This document shows positions 7,982 through 17,149 of a DNA stretch of 64,000 nucleotides, piece by piece (position 1 is the first letter of the stretch; every line of letters begins with the position of its first letter). The notes below the pieces were generated by a model, which saw only the letters and a program-made list of their open reading frames with translations, was not told where the DNA came from and ran no database searches. The stretch covers positions 1,736,001-1,800,000 of the forward strand of contig CAWDUX010000002.1 of the NCBI GenBank assembly GCA_963805605.1, written 5' to 3'. This DNA is from Actinocatenispora sp963805605. GTDB taxonomy: Bacteria > Actinomycetota > Actinomycetes > Mycobacteriales > Micromonosporaceae. Made by a program: the position numbers and the translations under genes.

Positions 7982-9631
7982 TCAGCCGTGCAGACGCAGC
8001 GCAGACAGCTGAATCTGTAGTGCCAACCGTACCTCTGGTGACTCCAGATCGACATCGAGCGCGGCACGTAGCCGTCGCATCCGGTAGCGGAAGGTATTCG
8101 GATGCACGTGCAGCTGCCGGCTCGCCGACACCGGATCGCCCGGATGCTCCAGTTCGGCCCGCAGCGTCACCGCGTACCACCCACCACGGGTCGAATCGTG
8201 CGTCAGCAGCTCCTGCAGCGGACCCATCGCCACCAACTCGGCCAGTGACAGCGCGCCGGTCACCCGGTCCAGCAGCGCCGCCGCCCAGGACTCCTCGTAC
8301 TCCGCCACCGGCCCGGCCACGAAGCCGCTGGCCAGCAGCCGGCGCAAGGAGGCGGCCTGCGCGGCCGACCGGGGCAGGTCGGCCAGCTCGTCGACCGCGC
8401 CACCGGCCGCGACCCGTACCGCCGGCTCGGACTCCAGCGCCTCCGCCGCGGTACGGCGCAGCCACGTCCAGGAACCCGGCTCGCTGTTCTTACCGGCCAC
8501 CACCGCGTACAACACCCCGTCCAGGTCGGTCAGCGCCGGTCGACGCCACCCCCGGCTGCGGCTCACCGACTCCCACAGCGCCAGCATCCGTTCCTCCGGC
8601 CGGGCGCCCGGTTCACGCCGCTGGAGGTCAGGCCCGCCCGACGGTGGCCGCCCCGCATCCGGCGGCACCAGCACATCCAGCACCACCGCCCGGTACGGCC
8701 CGGCCGGCAACCCCAGCTCCCGCGCCGGCACCGGCTGCTGGCCGGTCAACGCTCCGCGCAGCCGGTCCGCAGCCAGCCGGCGCGCCACGTCGGCCGCCGC
8801 CCGTACCCGCAGCAGGTGCAGCGCCACCACCGCAGCGGTGTCGGCGAAGGCGTGCACCCGCTCGTCCGACGGGCGCTCGGCGACCAGCGCCCAGATCGAG
8901 CCGAGCAGCTGGCCGCCGACCCGTACCGGCACGATCAGCCGGGGCATCGTGCCGTCCGACTGGCTCGGCACGAAGATCGGCTCCGACCCGCTGCCCAGTT
9001 TGCGGAACACGCCCCGGGACCGGAACTGGCGCAGCACGTCCGCCGGCACCCGACGCCCCACGATGGTGGACAGCCGCGCGGCGTCGGCCTGTTCCTGCCG
9101 GCGGGAGTAGGCCAGCACCCGGGAGTACTCGTCCTCGATGGTGACCGGCGCGTCGATCACCGCCGCGGCGGCGTCGGCCAGCGCGAACAGGTCGTGGAAC
9201 GCCGGGGACTCCGGTCCGCTGGCCATTCCCACACTGCCGGTGTCCACCACGCTGCGCAGCAGCCAGACCAGCTGCGCCCACGACACCTGGCCGCGTACCG
9301 ACACCAGCGCCACACCCGCCGCGCGGGCCGTCTCGCGTACCACCGGGCCGTCCACCACCGGTGGACGCAGCAGCAGCGCCGCAGCACCGGACCGGCCGCA
9401 CCGTTGCAGCAGCGCGACGGCCCGGTCGGCGTCCGGTACGCCCACCCCCAGGACCAGGTCGCCGGGATGGATCGCGTCGCCCTGCGGGCCGGAGACGCCG
9501 TCGACCAGATCGGATCCGGCCAGGTCCGGCTCGGCGACCACCACGTCGCGTACCCCCGGGTCGGACTCGGCGACCAGCAGATCCAGCAGGCCGGAGCCGA
9601 TCGCATCGAGTACCCAGCGCAACCCGATCAC
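7982..9631 (-). CDS. PucR-family transcriptional regulator, probable ald activator
   Basis: 549 residues from the GTG at 9631, with GGAAGGGGG upstream. The N-terminal third resembles the PucR sensory domain. The middle is a GGDEF-like or GAF-like region (TMPRLIVPVRVGGQLLGSIWAL), and the C-terminus is a PucR-type helix-turn-helix (DPVSASRQLHVHPNTFRYRM). The gene lies directly upstream of ald on the same strand with about 240 nt between, the arrangement seen for AdeR and ald in Bacillus. It is divergent from the envelope gene cluster starting at 9810. Confidence 0.88.
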   Translation of the reverse strand: MIGLRWVLDAIGSGLLDLLVAESDPGVRDVVVAEPDLAGSDLVDGVSGPQGDAIHPGDLVLGVGVPDADRAVALLQRCGRSGAAALLLRPPVVDGPVVRETARAAGVALVSVRGQVSWAQLVWLLRSVVDTGSVGMASGPESPAFHDLFALADAAAAVIDAPVTIEDEYSRVLAYSRRQEQADAARLSTIVGRRVPADVLRQFRSRGVFRKLGSGSEPIFVPSQSDGTMPRLIVPVRVGGQLLGSIWALVAERPSDERVHAFADTAAVVALHLLRVRAAADVARRLAADRLRGALTGQQPVPARELGLPAGPYRAVVLDVLVPPDAGRPPSGGPDLQRREPGARPEERMLALWESVSRSRGWRRPALTDLDGVLYAVVAGKNSEPGSWTWLRRTAAEALESEPAVRVAAGGAVDELADLPRSAAQAASLRRLLASGFVAGPVAEYEESWAAALLDRVTGALSLAELVAMGPLQELLTHDSTRGGWYAVTLRAELEHPGDPVSASRQLHVHPNTFRYRMRRLRAALDVDLESPEVRLALQIQLSALRLHG

Positions 9632-9809
9632 GCGTGTCGGCCCCCTTCCCGGTCCTGCTCTCATGGTCCCGCGACAGCCCGCCGACCCGCACTTTTTCGT
9701 GTGATGCACGCCGAACATCCTCGAACATCCGACTGTTCTTCCCGTCCGGCCGGTCTCGCCGTCATTTGCTACCTTCGGCTGCGTCCATCGAGCTGGGGAG
9801 AGATCGACC

Positions 9810-10436
9810 GTGATGACAGGTGTGCTCGTGGCGCTGCTGGTCGCCATTCTGGTCGTACTGGTCGCGGTCCTGGTGATCGTGCTGGTCGCCCGATCCAAGG
9901 CGCAGAAGCAGTCCGCCGCACCCGCCCAGCAGGGGCCCCGGGTCGACCCGTTCGCCGACCGGGATTCCGATGCCCTCAACGGCGATCCGCGCCGGATCAA
10001 GGTCGGCGACATCGTCGAGTTCCGGGCGCAGAGCTGGGCCGTACGCGGCACCCTGCGGATGCGCGAGGGCAGCTCCACCTGGACCGAACACCTGCTCGAC
10101 GACGCCGCCGGAGTGAAGCGCTGGCTGTCGGTCGAGGAGGACCCCGACCTCGAACTGGCGCTGTGGTCGGAGGTACGCGGCGCAACCGTGGCACCCGGCC
10201 CGAGGAGCATCGACTTCGACGGCCGGAGCTACCGGGACGACGAGTCGGGCACCGCGCGGTTCACCGCCGAGGGCACCACCGGCCTCGACCCGCAGGGCAC
10301 CCTGCGCTACCACGACTACGAGGCCGGCGACGGCGCGTTGCTGTCCTTCGAGGACTACGGGCCGAGCGGAAAGTGGGAGGTTGCCCGCGGCGAGGCACTC
10401 TCCCGGGCCGAACTGCGGATCTACCCCGGTGCGTGA
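9810..10436 (+). CDS. DUF4178 domain membrane-anchored protein
   Basis: 208 residues. An N-terminal transmembrane helix (about residues 3-27, strongly Val/Leu-rich) is followed by a soluble domain with DUF4178 features: KVGDIVEFRAQSWAVRGTLR, then GSSTWTEHLLDD, then LSFEDYGPSGKWEVARGE. It is first in a run of five same-strand genes ending with a spermidine-synthase-like protein. The same neighbours recur in actinobacteria, so a shared envelope or polyamine-related role is likely. No enzyme activity is indicated. Confidence 0.85.
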   Translation: MMTGVLVALLVAILVVLVAVLVIVLVARSKAQKQSAAPAQQGPRVDPFADRDSDALNGDPRRIKVGDIVEFRAQSWAVRGTLRMREGSSTWTEHLLDDAAGVKRWLSVEEDPDLELALWSEVRGATVAPGPRSIDFDGRSYRDDESGTARFTAEGTTGLDPQGTLRYHDYEAGDGALLSFEDYGPSGKWEVARGEALSRAELRIYPGA

Positions 10437-10487
10437 GGCGGCAGCGAACGTGGGCAGAGCCGTACCGTCGTCGGGAAGGGCAACACG

Positions 10488-10910
10488 ATGAAGACCCGCA
10501 ACTGGTTCATCCTGGCCGGCGTCGTCGGCGGCCTCGGGATCCTGTTAACCGGAATCTTCCTGTTCAGCGGCTCGCCGCGCAGCTACGTCTCCGACCACTA
10601 CAGCCGGGCGTCCAGCTTCGACAGTGGCAGCGGCCGGGCGTACACCTCCAGCGCCGCACCCAGCATCGTGGCCGCGGCCATCGCCAGCCACTGGAAACCG
10701 GCCGGCCGGGTGGTCGACGGTTCCGGGGTCTACCTGCGCTACTCCAGCGACATGGTCGCGGTACGCCCGCACGGGCGCGGTTCGCTGATCACCGTGGACA
10801 AGTTCAGCAACGGCTACCACCACTACTACTCGCACGTCGGCGGCTACTGGCTGCCCAGCGGCGGCAGCGGTGAGCGGTTCCGTGGCGGCGGCCCGGGAGC
10901 CGGCAAGTGA
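10488..10910 (+). CDS. DUF4247 domain protein
   Basis: 140 residues with one N-terminal transmembrane segment (about residues 6-25). The exported domain has the DUF4247 pattern: YVSDHYSRA, then IVAAAIASHWKPAGR, then VYLRYSSDMVAVRPHGRGSLITVD, and a His/Tyr cluster YHHYYSHVGGYW. The C-terminal Gly-rich tail looks flexible. It starts 51 nt after the DUF4178 gene and overlaps the next gene by 4 nt, so it is part of one operon. Function is unknown. Confidence 0.85.
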   Translation: MKTRNWFILAGVVGGLGILLTGIFLFSGSPRSYVSDHYSRASSFDSGSGRAYTSSAAPSIVAAAIASHWKPAGRVVDGSGVYLRYSSDMVAVRPHGRGSLITVDKFSNGYHHYYSHVGGYWLPSGGSGERFRGGGPGAGK

Positions 10911-12049
10911 ACCGGCCCGGCAACTGGCAGCCGCAGCAACCGCGCCAGGGCCACCGACCGCAGGGCTACCGACCGCCGGCCAGGCCCCAACCCGCGACGC
11001 CGAATCCGGCCAACCGGGTCGCCACCGTACTGGTCGTCCTCGCTGTTATCGGTGTCATCGTCGCCCTGTCCGTCAGCGGCGGGTCCAGCAGCGACGACGG
11101 CGGTGACCCGATGCCCACCGCAGCGGACGAGACATCGTTGTCGGCCGATCTCGCCACGGCGACCCGGCAGCAGGGGATCTGCTACGGCTGGGATCTCACC
11201 CTCGATGACAACTACTCCACGTACAGCGGGCACAGCGTCGGCTCCAACCAGGGAACCGACCACGAGCTCGACAGGAGCCAGTGCCGGCAGTGGGTGGTCT
11301 ACACCGCCTCGGTGACCTGGACATCGAGCTCCAGCGAGTCCAGCGACTACGGCAGCGCGACCCTGTCGTCCTCCGATGATCTGCTCGACCGGCTGCCCGA
11401 CAGCTCGGATCTGGCCGATGTGGGCGGCGGCGACAGCGTCATCACCGACGATCCGGCCGGCGGCCTGGAGACCGTGGTGGAGGCACTGCCGCTGCTGATG
11501 TCGGAGAAGGGCGCCGCCAGTCCGCTGGCCGCCGGCACCGAGGACCCGGCCGCCAGTTCGGTCACCCCGCCACCGAGTGCCGGATCGGACCGCTGGCGCG
11601 ATGAGAAGGGTTATCTCATCGTCGGCGGCATCGGCCTGCTCGTCGCCCTGGTGCTGCTCACCGGCGGGCTGCTGTCCTGGCGCCACAGCCGGCGCGCCCG
11701 TCAGGTCGGTCCGCCACCGCCGACGCCGCCCTCCCGGCCGCGGCCCCCGGCCCAGCAGCACCGCCCAGCACAACAGACCCGTCCGGCGCCGCAGCATCAG
11801 CAGGCCCCGCAGAACCGTCCAACCCAGCAGGGCCCGCCACGGCAACAGGACGGCCCGGCGCAGCCGGAGCGGTCCGAGACACCGCACGATCCCGGTCCAC
11901 CCACCAGGTCAGGGCCGCATCTCGGGACGCCACCACCACCGCCGGAGTCGGGCCGGCCCACCCCACCGCCGCGGGCGCCCACCGCGCCACCGGTGGATCC
12001 GTGGGCGCCGGACCGTTCCAGTACTCCCCCATCAGACCCCCAAGTGTGA
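10907..12049 (+). CDS. Two-TM envelope protein with Pro/Gln-rich tails
   Basis: 380 residues. Layout: a Pro/Gln-rich N-terminus (1-36), a transmembrane helix (about 38-57), an acidic Ser/Asp-rich exported domain (about 58-230) containing GICYGWDLTLDDNYSTYSG and two Cys, a second transmembrane helix (about 235-257), and a cytoplasmic tail of about 120 residues made mostly of Pro, Gln and Arg. It overlaps the DUF4247 gene by 4 nt (ATGA). I recognise no named family. The operon context points to a scaffold or envelope role together with the DUF4178, DUF4247 and DUF350 proteins. Confidence 0.7.
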   Translation: MNRPGNWQPQQPRQGHRPQGYRPPARPQPATPNPANRVATVLVVLAVIGVIVALSVSGGSSSDDGGDPMPTAADETSLSADLATATRQQGICYGWDLTLDDNYSTYSGHSVGSNQGTDHELDRSQCRQWVVYTASVTWTSSSSESSDYGSATLSSSDDLLDRLPDSSDLADVGGGDSVITDDPAGGLETVVEALPLLMSEKGAASPLAAGTEDPAASSVTPPPSAGSDRWRDEKGYLIVGGIGLLVALVLLTGGLLSWRHSRRARQVGPPPPTPPSRPRPPAQQHRPAQQTRPAPQHQQAPQNRPTQQGPPRQQDGPAQPERSETPHDPGPPTRSGPHLGTPPPPPESGRPTPPPRAPTAPPVDPWAPDRSSTPPSDPQV

Positions 12050-12059
12050 GGACACGGCC

Positions 12060-12485
12060 ATGTTCACCACCATCGGCGCGGGCCTGCTGTCCGCCCTGGC
12101 CTTCGGCGCCGTCGGCACCCTGCTGCTCGCCCTCGGCTACGTACTGGTCGACCTCGTCACGCCGGGCAAGCTGCACGAGCAGATCTGGGTCGACCGCAAC
12201 CGCAACGCCGCGCTGGTACTCGTCTCCGGCCTGGCCGGCGTCGCCATCATCGTCACCACCGCGATCCTGACCAGTGAGGACGGGCTCGCGGCCGGGCTGC
12301 TGTCGACCGCACTGTACGGCGTACTGGGCATCGTGTTCATGGCCGTCGCGTTCCTGCTCCTGGATGTGGCCACGCCCGGCAAGCTCGGCGCGCTGCTGGT
12401 CCAGGAGGAGCCGCACCCCGCGGTCTGGATCACCGCCACCATCAACGTGGCTCTCGGCGCGATCATCGCTGCCGCCATTTCATGA
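12060..12485 (+). CDS. DUF350 membrane protein
   Basis: 141 residues with four hydrophobic helices in two similar halves. Each half has a polar VTPGKL or ATPGKL motif after a helix (VDLVTPGKLHEQ and LDVATPGKLGAL), the internal duplication typical of DUF350. The ATG at 12060 follows GTGAGGACACGGCC. The stop overlaps the next gene's start by 4 nt, so translation is coupled to the spermidine-synthase-like gene, a neighbour often found with DUF350. Confidence 0.88.
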   Translation: MFTTIGAGLLSALAFGAVGTLLLALGYVLVDLVTPGKLHEQIWVDRNRNAALVLVSGLAGVAIIVTTAILTSEDGLAAGLLSTALYGVLGIVFMAVAFLLLDVATPGKLGALLVQEEPHPAVWITATINVALGAIIAAAIS

Positions 12486-14101
12486 CCGTCGAACACACCC
12501 CGCTGCTCGGCGCACCGGAAGGCCCCGACGATGGGACCACGCCGACGGCGGACCGGGTCCGCCGTCGGCCGTCACTGGCCCGGTTCGCCGTCCTGTTCAC
12601 CGTCTTCGTCTGCGCGATCTGCGGGCTGGTGTACGAACTGGCCCTGGTCGCCCTCGGCAGCTACCTGATCGGCGACTCGATCGAGCAGGCCTCGATCGTG
12701 CTCTCCGTGATGGTGTTCGCGATGGGTATCGGTGCGCTGGTGGCAAAGCCGCTGCAACGCCGGGCCGTCACCGCGTTCGCCGGGGTGGAGATCGTACTGG
12801 CGCTGCTCGGCGGCTTCTCGGTGCTCTCTCTCTACGCCGCGTACTCCTGGCTGGACCTCTACACCCCGGCCATGGTGCTGGTGGCGTTCGTGGTGGGGCT
12901 GCTGATCGGCGCGGAGATCCCGCTGCTGATGGTGCTGTTGCAGCGGATCCGGCGGCAGGAGGCCGGCGCGGCGGTGTCCGACCTGTTCGCCGCCGACTAC
13001 GTCGGTGGCCTACTCGGCGGCCTGGCCTTCCCGTTCCTGCTGCTGCCGGCGTTCGGCCTGATCCGGGGTGCGCTGCTGGTCGGCGCGCTGAACGCGGTCG
13101 CCGGGCTGACGCTGGTGGTCACGGTGTTCCGGCACGAGGTGTCGGTACGGTCCCGCGCGGTGCTCGCGGTGCTCGCCGTCCTGGTGGCCGCGACGCTGGC
13201 CGGCACGTACGTCTACGCCGACCAGTTCGAGACCTCGGCCCGGCAGGCACTGTACGACGATCCGATCGTGTACTCCCAGCGCAGCCGGTACCAGCAGATC
13301 GTGCTGACCCGCTCGGTGGAGCTGTCCGGCACCCCGGACCTGCGCCTCTACCTCGACGGTGACCTGCAGTTCTCCTCGGTGGACGAGTACCGCTACCACG
13401 AGGCGCTGGTGCACCCGGTGCTGGCCGGCGCGCACCGCCGGGTGCTGGTACTCGGTGGCGGCGACGGTCTCGCGCTGCGCGAGGTGCTGCGCTATCCGGA
13501 TGTCGCCTCGGCCACGCTGGTGGAGCTGGACCCGGCGATGATCCAGCTGGCCCGGCACAATTCCCGGTTGAGCGCGCTGAACCACCATTCGTTCGACGAT
13601 CCGCGTGTCCATGTGGTCAACGCCGACGCGCTGAACTGGCTGCGTGCGGCCCGCTCGCAGTACGACGCGGTGATCGTGGACATGCCGGACCCGGATGCGA
13701 CGGCGACCGCGAAGCTGTACTCGCAGGAGTTCTACGGGCTTGCCCGGCGGGTGCTGGCACCCGGCGGGCGGATGGTCGTGCAGTCCGGCTCGCCGTACTT
13801 CGCGCCGAAGTCGTACTGGTGTATCGAGGCGAGCATCCGGGCGGCCGGCTGGCGTACTACGCCGTACCAGGTGGACGTGCCCACGTTCGGCGACTGGGGA
13901 TACGTACTGGCCCAGCAGGGTGCCGCGGCGCCGACGTTGACGCTGTCGCCCCGGGTGCCGCGGCTGCGTTTCCTCACCCCGGCCGTGCTGCGGGCGGCGA
14001 GCGCCTTCCCGGCGGACCGACCGCGGCTCCGGATGCCGCCCTCGACGCTGACCCACCCCCGCCTGCTGGACTACGAACGGTCCGAGTGGCGAAACTACTG
14101 A
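12482..14101 (+). CDS. speE: Membrane-anchored polyamine aminopropyltransferase (spermidine synthase-like)
   Basis: 539 residues. The first about 225 residues hold around seven transmembrane helices. The C-terminal half is a class I methyltransferase-fold spermidine synthase domain with YQQIVLTR near residue 270, the SAM-type loop VLVLGGGDGLALREVL near residue 322, and VIVDMPDPDATATAKLYS near residue 400, where the Asp residues match the amino-donor site. The fused membrane half is common in actinobacteria. It may act at the membrane rather than in bulk spermidine synthesis. It is the last gene of the cluster and is followed by a hairpin at 14106-14120. Confidence 0.88.
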   Translation: MTVEHTPLLGAPEGPDDGTTPTADRVRRRPSLARFAVLFTVFVCAICGLVYELALVALGSYLIGDSIEQASIVLSVMVFAMGIGALVAKPLQRRAVTAFAGVEIVLALLGGFSVLSLYAAYSWLDLYTPAMVLVAFVVGLLIGAEIPLLMVLLQRIRRQEAGAAVSDLFAADYVGGLLGGLAFPFLLLPAFGLIRGALLVGALNAVAGLTLVVTVFRHEVSVRSRAVLAVLAVLVAATLAGTYVYADQFETSARQALYDDPIVYSQRSRYQQIVLTRSVELSGTPDLRLYLDGDLQFSSVDEYRYHEALVHPVLAGAHRRVLVLGGGDGLALREVLRYPDVASATLVELDPAMIQLARHNSRLSALNHHSFDDPRVHVVNADALNWLRAARSQYDAVIVDMPDPDATATAKLYSQEFYGLARRVLAPGGRMVVQSGSPYFAPKSYWCIEASIRAAGWRTTPYQVDVPTFGDWGYVLAQQGAAAPTLTLSPRVPRLRFLTPAVLRAASAFPADRPRLRMPPSTLTHPRLLDYERSEWRNY

Positions 14102-14105
14102 TCCG

Positions 14106-14120
14106 GTCACCTTCGGTGAC
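14106..14120 (+). terminator. Short terminator hairpin after speE-like gene
   Basis: GTCACC-TTC-GGTGAC forms a tight 6-bp stem with a 3-nt loop, 5 nt after the stop. A CCCTTTTCT run follows at 14132-14140. Confidence 0.55.
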
Positions 14121-14286
14121 TGACCTCACAGCCCTTTTCTGGAGCAAATCAAGTTTAGATGAGCGCAGTGGGGTAGCCATGAAGGAGTAGGGACAGCACA
14201 TGCTCGCCGGCCGCCCGTGGGGGACGCGGCCCGCAGATCCGGGCAGCGGCCATGGCGGCACGGCGGCACGACCCGAAGGGGGCATC

Positions 14287-14754
14287 GTGGCAGCCATCTC
14301 CAGCCCACTGTCCGAAGAGGCACGGGCCATCACCGGAAACGCACTGCAGGCCGGCCTGATCGACCTGATCGACCTGTCACTCCAGGCCAAGCAGGCGCAC
14401 TGGAACCTGATCGGTAAGAACTTCCGCTCGCTGCACCTGCAACTCGACGACGTCGTGGACATCGCCCGACAGCACATGGACGTTCTCGCCGAACGGAACA
14501 TCGCCATCGGGTTGAACCCGGACGGCCGTGCCGAAACGGTGGCCAGGTCCGCGCAGACCAAGCAGTTCGACTTCGGCTACATCTCCGACACCGCCGTGGT
14601 GGCGGCGTTCACCGCACTGCTGGCGGACATGGTCGCACGCTTCCGGCAGCGGATCGCCGACACCGAGACCGCCGACCCGGTCACCCAGGACCTGCTGATC
14701 GCGGCGGCCCAGGACCTCGAACAGCAGCACTGGATGTTCCAGGCACAGGGCTGA
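14287..14754 (+). CDS. dps: Dps-family DNA-protecting ferritin
   Basis: 155 residues of a four-helix Dps/ferritin-like protein. The ferroxidase signature is visible as QAKQAHWNLIGKNFRSLHLQLDD (residues about 34-55), including the His and Asp/Glu metal ligands shared between subunits of the dodecamer. The C-terminus AQDLEQQHWMFQAQ is typical. The GTG at 14287 is preferred over an ATG 29 codons upstream because GAAGGGGG precedes it and family members begin with ISSPLS. It sequesters iron and protects DNA under oxidative or starvation stress. Confidence 0.92.
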   Translation: MAAISSPLSEEARAITGNALQAGLIDLIDLSLQAKQAHWNLIGKNFRSLHLQLDDVVDIARQHMDVLAERNIAIGLNPDGRAETVARSAQTKQFDFGYISDTAVVAAFTALLADMVARFRQRIADTETADPVTQDLLIAAAQDLEQQHWMFQAQG

Positions 14755-14828
14755 CCGGCACGTCCGGGTGGCCGGCGCCGTACGGTCCCGGGTAGCCGTG
14801 CACGGTACGCGTAAGGCACCGGCACCGG

Positions 14829-15521
14829 TCAGTCGAAGGCGAGCATGGCGGCGAGCGGATCGTGCCGGGCGATCGCCTGGTAGATGCGCTCATGCCGCTC
14901 GTACAGGCCGGTCGGTACGGCCAGTGGCGTCTCGCCGGTGGTGTAGTCGGGCCAGAGCATGCCCGCGTCCCGCAGCGCGCCGAGTACCCCGGTGCGCAGG
15001 AACCGGACCGCCGGGCTGCCCGCAGCCTCCACCAGTACCTCATGGAAGGTGCGGTGGGCGGCCAGCGCGTCGGCCGGTTCGGCGGCGTGCCGCATTGTGT
15101 CGAGGGCGACCGACAGGCGGTCGAGCGCGGCCGGGTCGGCCCGTACGGCGGCGTCCCGTACGGCCTGCCGGTCCAACGACTCCAGCGCGGTGAGCAGCGA
15201 GTCCTTGGGTAGCCCACAGAACGCGACGGCGGCGGCCAGGGTGCGGGTCAGGCCCTCCGGGTTGACCGGCTCGACGTAGGTGCCGGAGCCGCTGCGCCGG
15301 CGCAGGATGCCGGCCGACTCCAGGGAACGTAGTCGGTCGCGCAGCGCGGTCCGGCTCACCTTGAGTCGGCTGGCCAGTTCCCGCTCGGACGGCAGCCGGT
15401 CACCCGGCCGTACTTCCCGGATGATGGCGGCCAACCCTGCCTCGATCGGATCGGCCGCGATATCGGACAGCAGGTGCGAGTGCGAGTGCGACGCTGCGCC
15501 GGTTCTGTACCCCTGACTCAT
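14829..15521 (-). CDS. FadR-type GntR-family transcriptional regulator
   Basis: 230 residues. An N-terminal winged helix (about residues 28-80) has RPGDRLPSERELASRLKVSRTALRDRLRSL, with RRRSGSGTYVEP in the wing. The C-terminal all-helical FCD ligand domain includes a possible metal or ligand site in AHRTFHEVLVEAAGSP and YERHERIYQAIARHDP. Such regulators usually respond to carboxylates. The downstream acyl-CoA genes at 15.9-18.0 kb are possible targets but lie on the same strand upstream, so the link is inferred. The ATG at 15521 is followed by a His/Ser run. Confidence 0.88.
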   Translation of the reverse strand: MSQGYRTGAASHSHSHLLSDIAADPIEAGLAAIIREVRPGDRLPSERELASRLKVSRTALRDRLRSLESAGILRRRSGSGTYVEPVNPEGLTRTLAAAVAFCGLPKDSLLTALESLDRQAVRDAAVRADPAALDRLSVALDTMRHAAEPADALAAHRTFHEVLVEAAGSPAVRFLRTGVLGALRDAGMLWPDYTTGETPLAVPTGLYERHERIYQAIARHDPLAAMLAFD

Positions 15522-15892
15522 CACCTGATTGTCCCGCAGGCATGCACATCCTTGTCGTCCCAGATCGTCACAGCATTGACCGGCAGTCCTTTTTCGTCCT
15601 GTTCGACGATGGCATGCGGGCGAGGAAGCTGCCCGGACATGCAAATCCGGGCGAGCCCGCGACACCGGTTCCTTGTTGGTCCACCGGTGATCGCAGCCCG
15701 CCCGGCTGCTGGTCCCGCCCCCCTGGCCTGCGCCACCCCCCAGTTACGCCGACCGCAGGACCCTTGGCTCGTACCGTCCTCACAGGATCGGTACGACCAC
15801 TTCCCAGCCTGGTGCCCCAACCAGCAGTTGTCAATAGTAGTTGCCGAACTACTTAGAGTAGTTTTCGCTGATAAGGGCATCGAGGAGGGTGC
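15522..15892. other. Gene-free stretch with one operator-like palindrome
   Basis: No frame here looks like a protein. AGTAGTT-GCCG-AACTACT at 15836-15853 is a perfect 7-bp inverted repeat, followed by a further GAGTAGTTT half-site. It could be an operator for the GntR regulator, although it lies about 315 nt upstream of that gene's start. Confidence 0.5.
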
Positions 15893-16336
15893 TCAGCTGG
15901 CCGGCCGAGGCTGCTGCACCACGCACGTCAGTCGCGCCGTACAGACCCGCTCGTCACTCTCGTCGACGATCTCGATCTGGTACGTCGCCACTCCCCGACC
16001 CAACCGCAGCGCGGTCGCCACCCCGGTCACCATGCCCGAACGGGCCGCCCGGTGATGGGTAGCGTTGATGTCCACCCCCACCGCCCGGCCACCCCGTCCG
16101 GCATGCAGGGCCGCGCCGATGGACCCCAGGGTCTCGGCCAGTACGCACGACGCGCCGCCGTGCAGCAGACCGTACGGCTGCGTGTTGCCCTCCACCGGCA
16201 TCCGGGCCACCACCCGCTCCGGGGTGGCGCTGAGCAGCTCGATACCCATTCGGTCGCCCAGCGCACCCACACCACTGAACACCTCGCGCAGCGCCGCCAG
16301 CGCGTCGGCCGATACCTCATCCACCGGTTCCGTCAT
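15893..16336 (-). CDS. PaaI-like hotdog-fold acyl-CoA thioesterase
   Basis: 147 residues, a single hotdog domain. The active-site region reads YGLLHGGASCVLAETLGSIGA (residues about 55-75), where HGG and the following Glu are the usual catalytic elements of the PaaI/MenI/EntH group. It is the third gene of a same-strand set with enoyl-CoA hydratase and 3-hydroxyacyl-CoA dehydrogenase, suggesting that it releases CoA from an aromatic or fatty acyl-CoA. The exact substrate is unknown. Confidence 0.88.
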   Translation of the reverse strand: MTEPVDEVSADALAALREVFSGVGALGDRMGIELLSATPERVVARMPVEGNTQPYGLLHGGASCVLAETLGSIGAALHAGRGGRAVGVDINATHHRAARSGMVTGVATALRLGRGVATYQIEIVDESDERVCTARLTCVVQQPRPAS

Positions 16337-16411
16337 AGCCGCGACGCTACCGGCCCGCGCCGACCCACCGACACCTCAGCCCGCGCGGACGGCGCTGCCC
16401 GGACACCACGC

Positions 16412-17149
16412 TCAGCGCTGCAGGAACTCGCTCATCCGCCGGTACTTCTCCGCGTCCTCGAACAGCACCGCCTGCGCCAGCTGCTCCACCTGGGGGTGCG
16501 CCGACGGCGGGCTGTCCACCGCGAGCTTCGTCAGCCGCAGCGCCAACGGCGATGCCTTCGCCATCCGGTCCAGCAGGCTGTGCGCGGCGGACAGCAGCTC
16601 GCCCGGCGACACCACCTGCGAGACCAGCCGCGCCGACAGCGCCTCGGTCGCGCTCATCCGCCGCCCGGTGAACAGCAGCTCCCTCGCCAACGACTCGCCG
16701 ACCAACTGCGGCAGCCGGTACAGCGCGCCGGCGCCGGCCACGATGCCCAGCCGTACCTCCGGCTGACCGAAGAACGCCCGGTCCGAACAGATCCGCACGT
16801 CGCACGCGTAGGACAGTTCGGCGCCACCGCCCAGGGCAGGCCCGTCCACCGCGGCCACGCTGGGCATCGGCAGCCGGCGGATGCGCGCGAAGATGCCGTG
16901 GTTGATGCCGGCCAGCGCGTCGTAGCGGTCCCGGTCACGCAGCTGCGCGATGTCCGCGCCGGCGGCGAAGATGCCGTCCGCGCCGCCGGTGACCAGCAAC
17001 AACCGTGGCTCACGTTCCAGCCGGCCGCACACCTGATGCAGCTCGTCGACCATCTCCGCGTCGATGGCATTGCGTTTCTCCGGGCGGTCCAGGGTCAGTA
17101 CGGCCCGCTCGTCGGTCCACTCGACCCGGACCGTACGCAGTTCACTCAC
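16412..17149 (-). CDS. Enoyl-CoA hydratase/isomerase family protein
   Basis: 245 residues of the crotonase fold. The oxyanion-hole region GIFAAGADIAQL (about residue 60), the first catalytic Glu in DGPALGGGAELSYACD (about residue 100) and the second in GQPEVRLGIVAGAGALYRLPQLVG (about residue 125) are all present, so hydratase activity is plausible. The GTG start overlaps the end of the dehydrogenase gene by 8 nt (GTGAGTGA), indicating translational coupling. With the dehydrogenase it would run two steps of beta-oxidation-like degradation, possibly of phenylacetate intermediates. Confidence 0.9.
   Translation of the reverse strand: MSELRTVRVEWTDERAVLTLDRPEKRNAIDAEMVDELHQVCGRLEREPRLLLVTGGADGIFAAGADIAQLRDRDRYDALAGINHGIFARIRRLPMPSVAAVDGPALGGGAELSYACDVRICSDRAFFGQPEVRLGIVAGAGALYRLPQLVGESLARELLFTGRRMSATEALSARLVSQVVSPGELLSAAHSLLDRMAKASPLALRLTKLAVDSPPSAHPQVEQLAQAVLFEDAEKYRRMSEFLQR

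Noticed and set aside
15542..15856. + strand frame of 104 codons between the GntR and thioesterase genes
   Set aside because: No start with a ribosome site, Pro/Arg-rich, no family resemblance.
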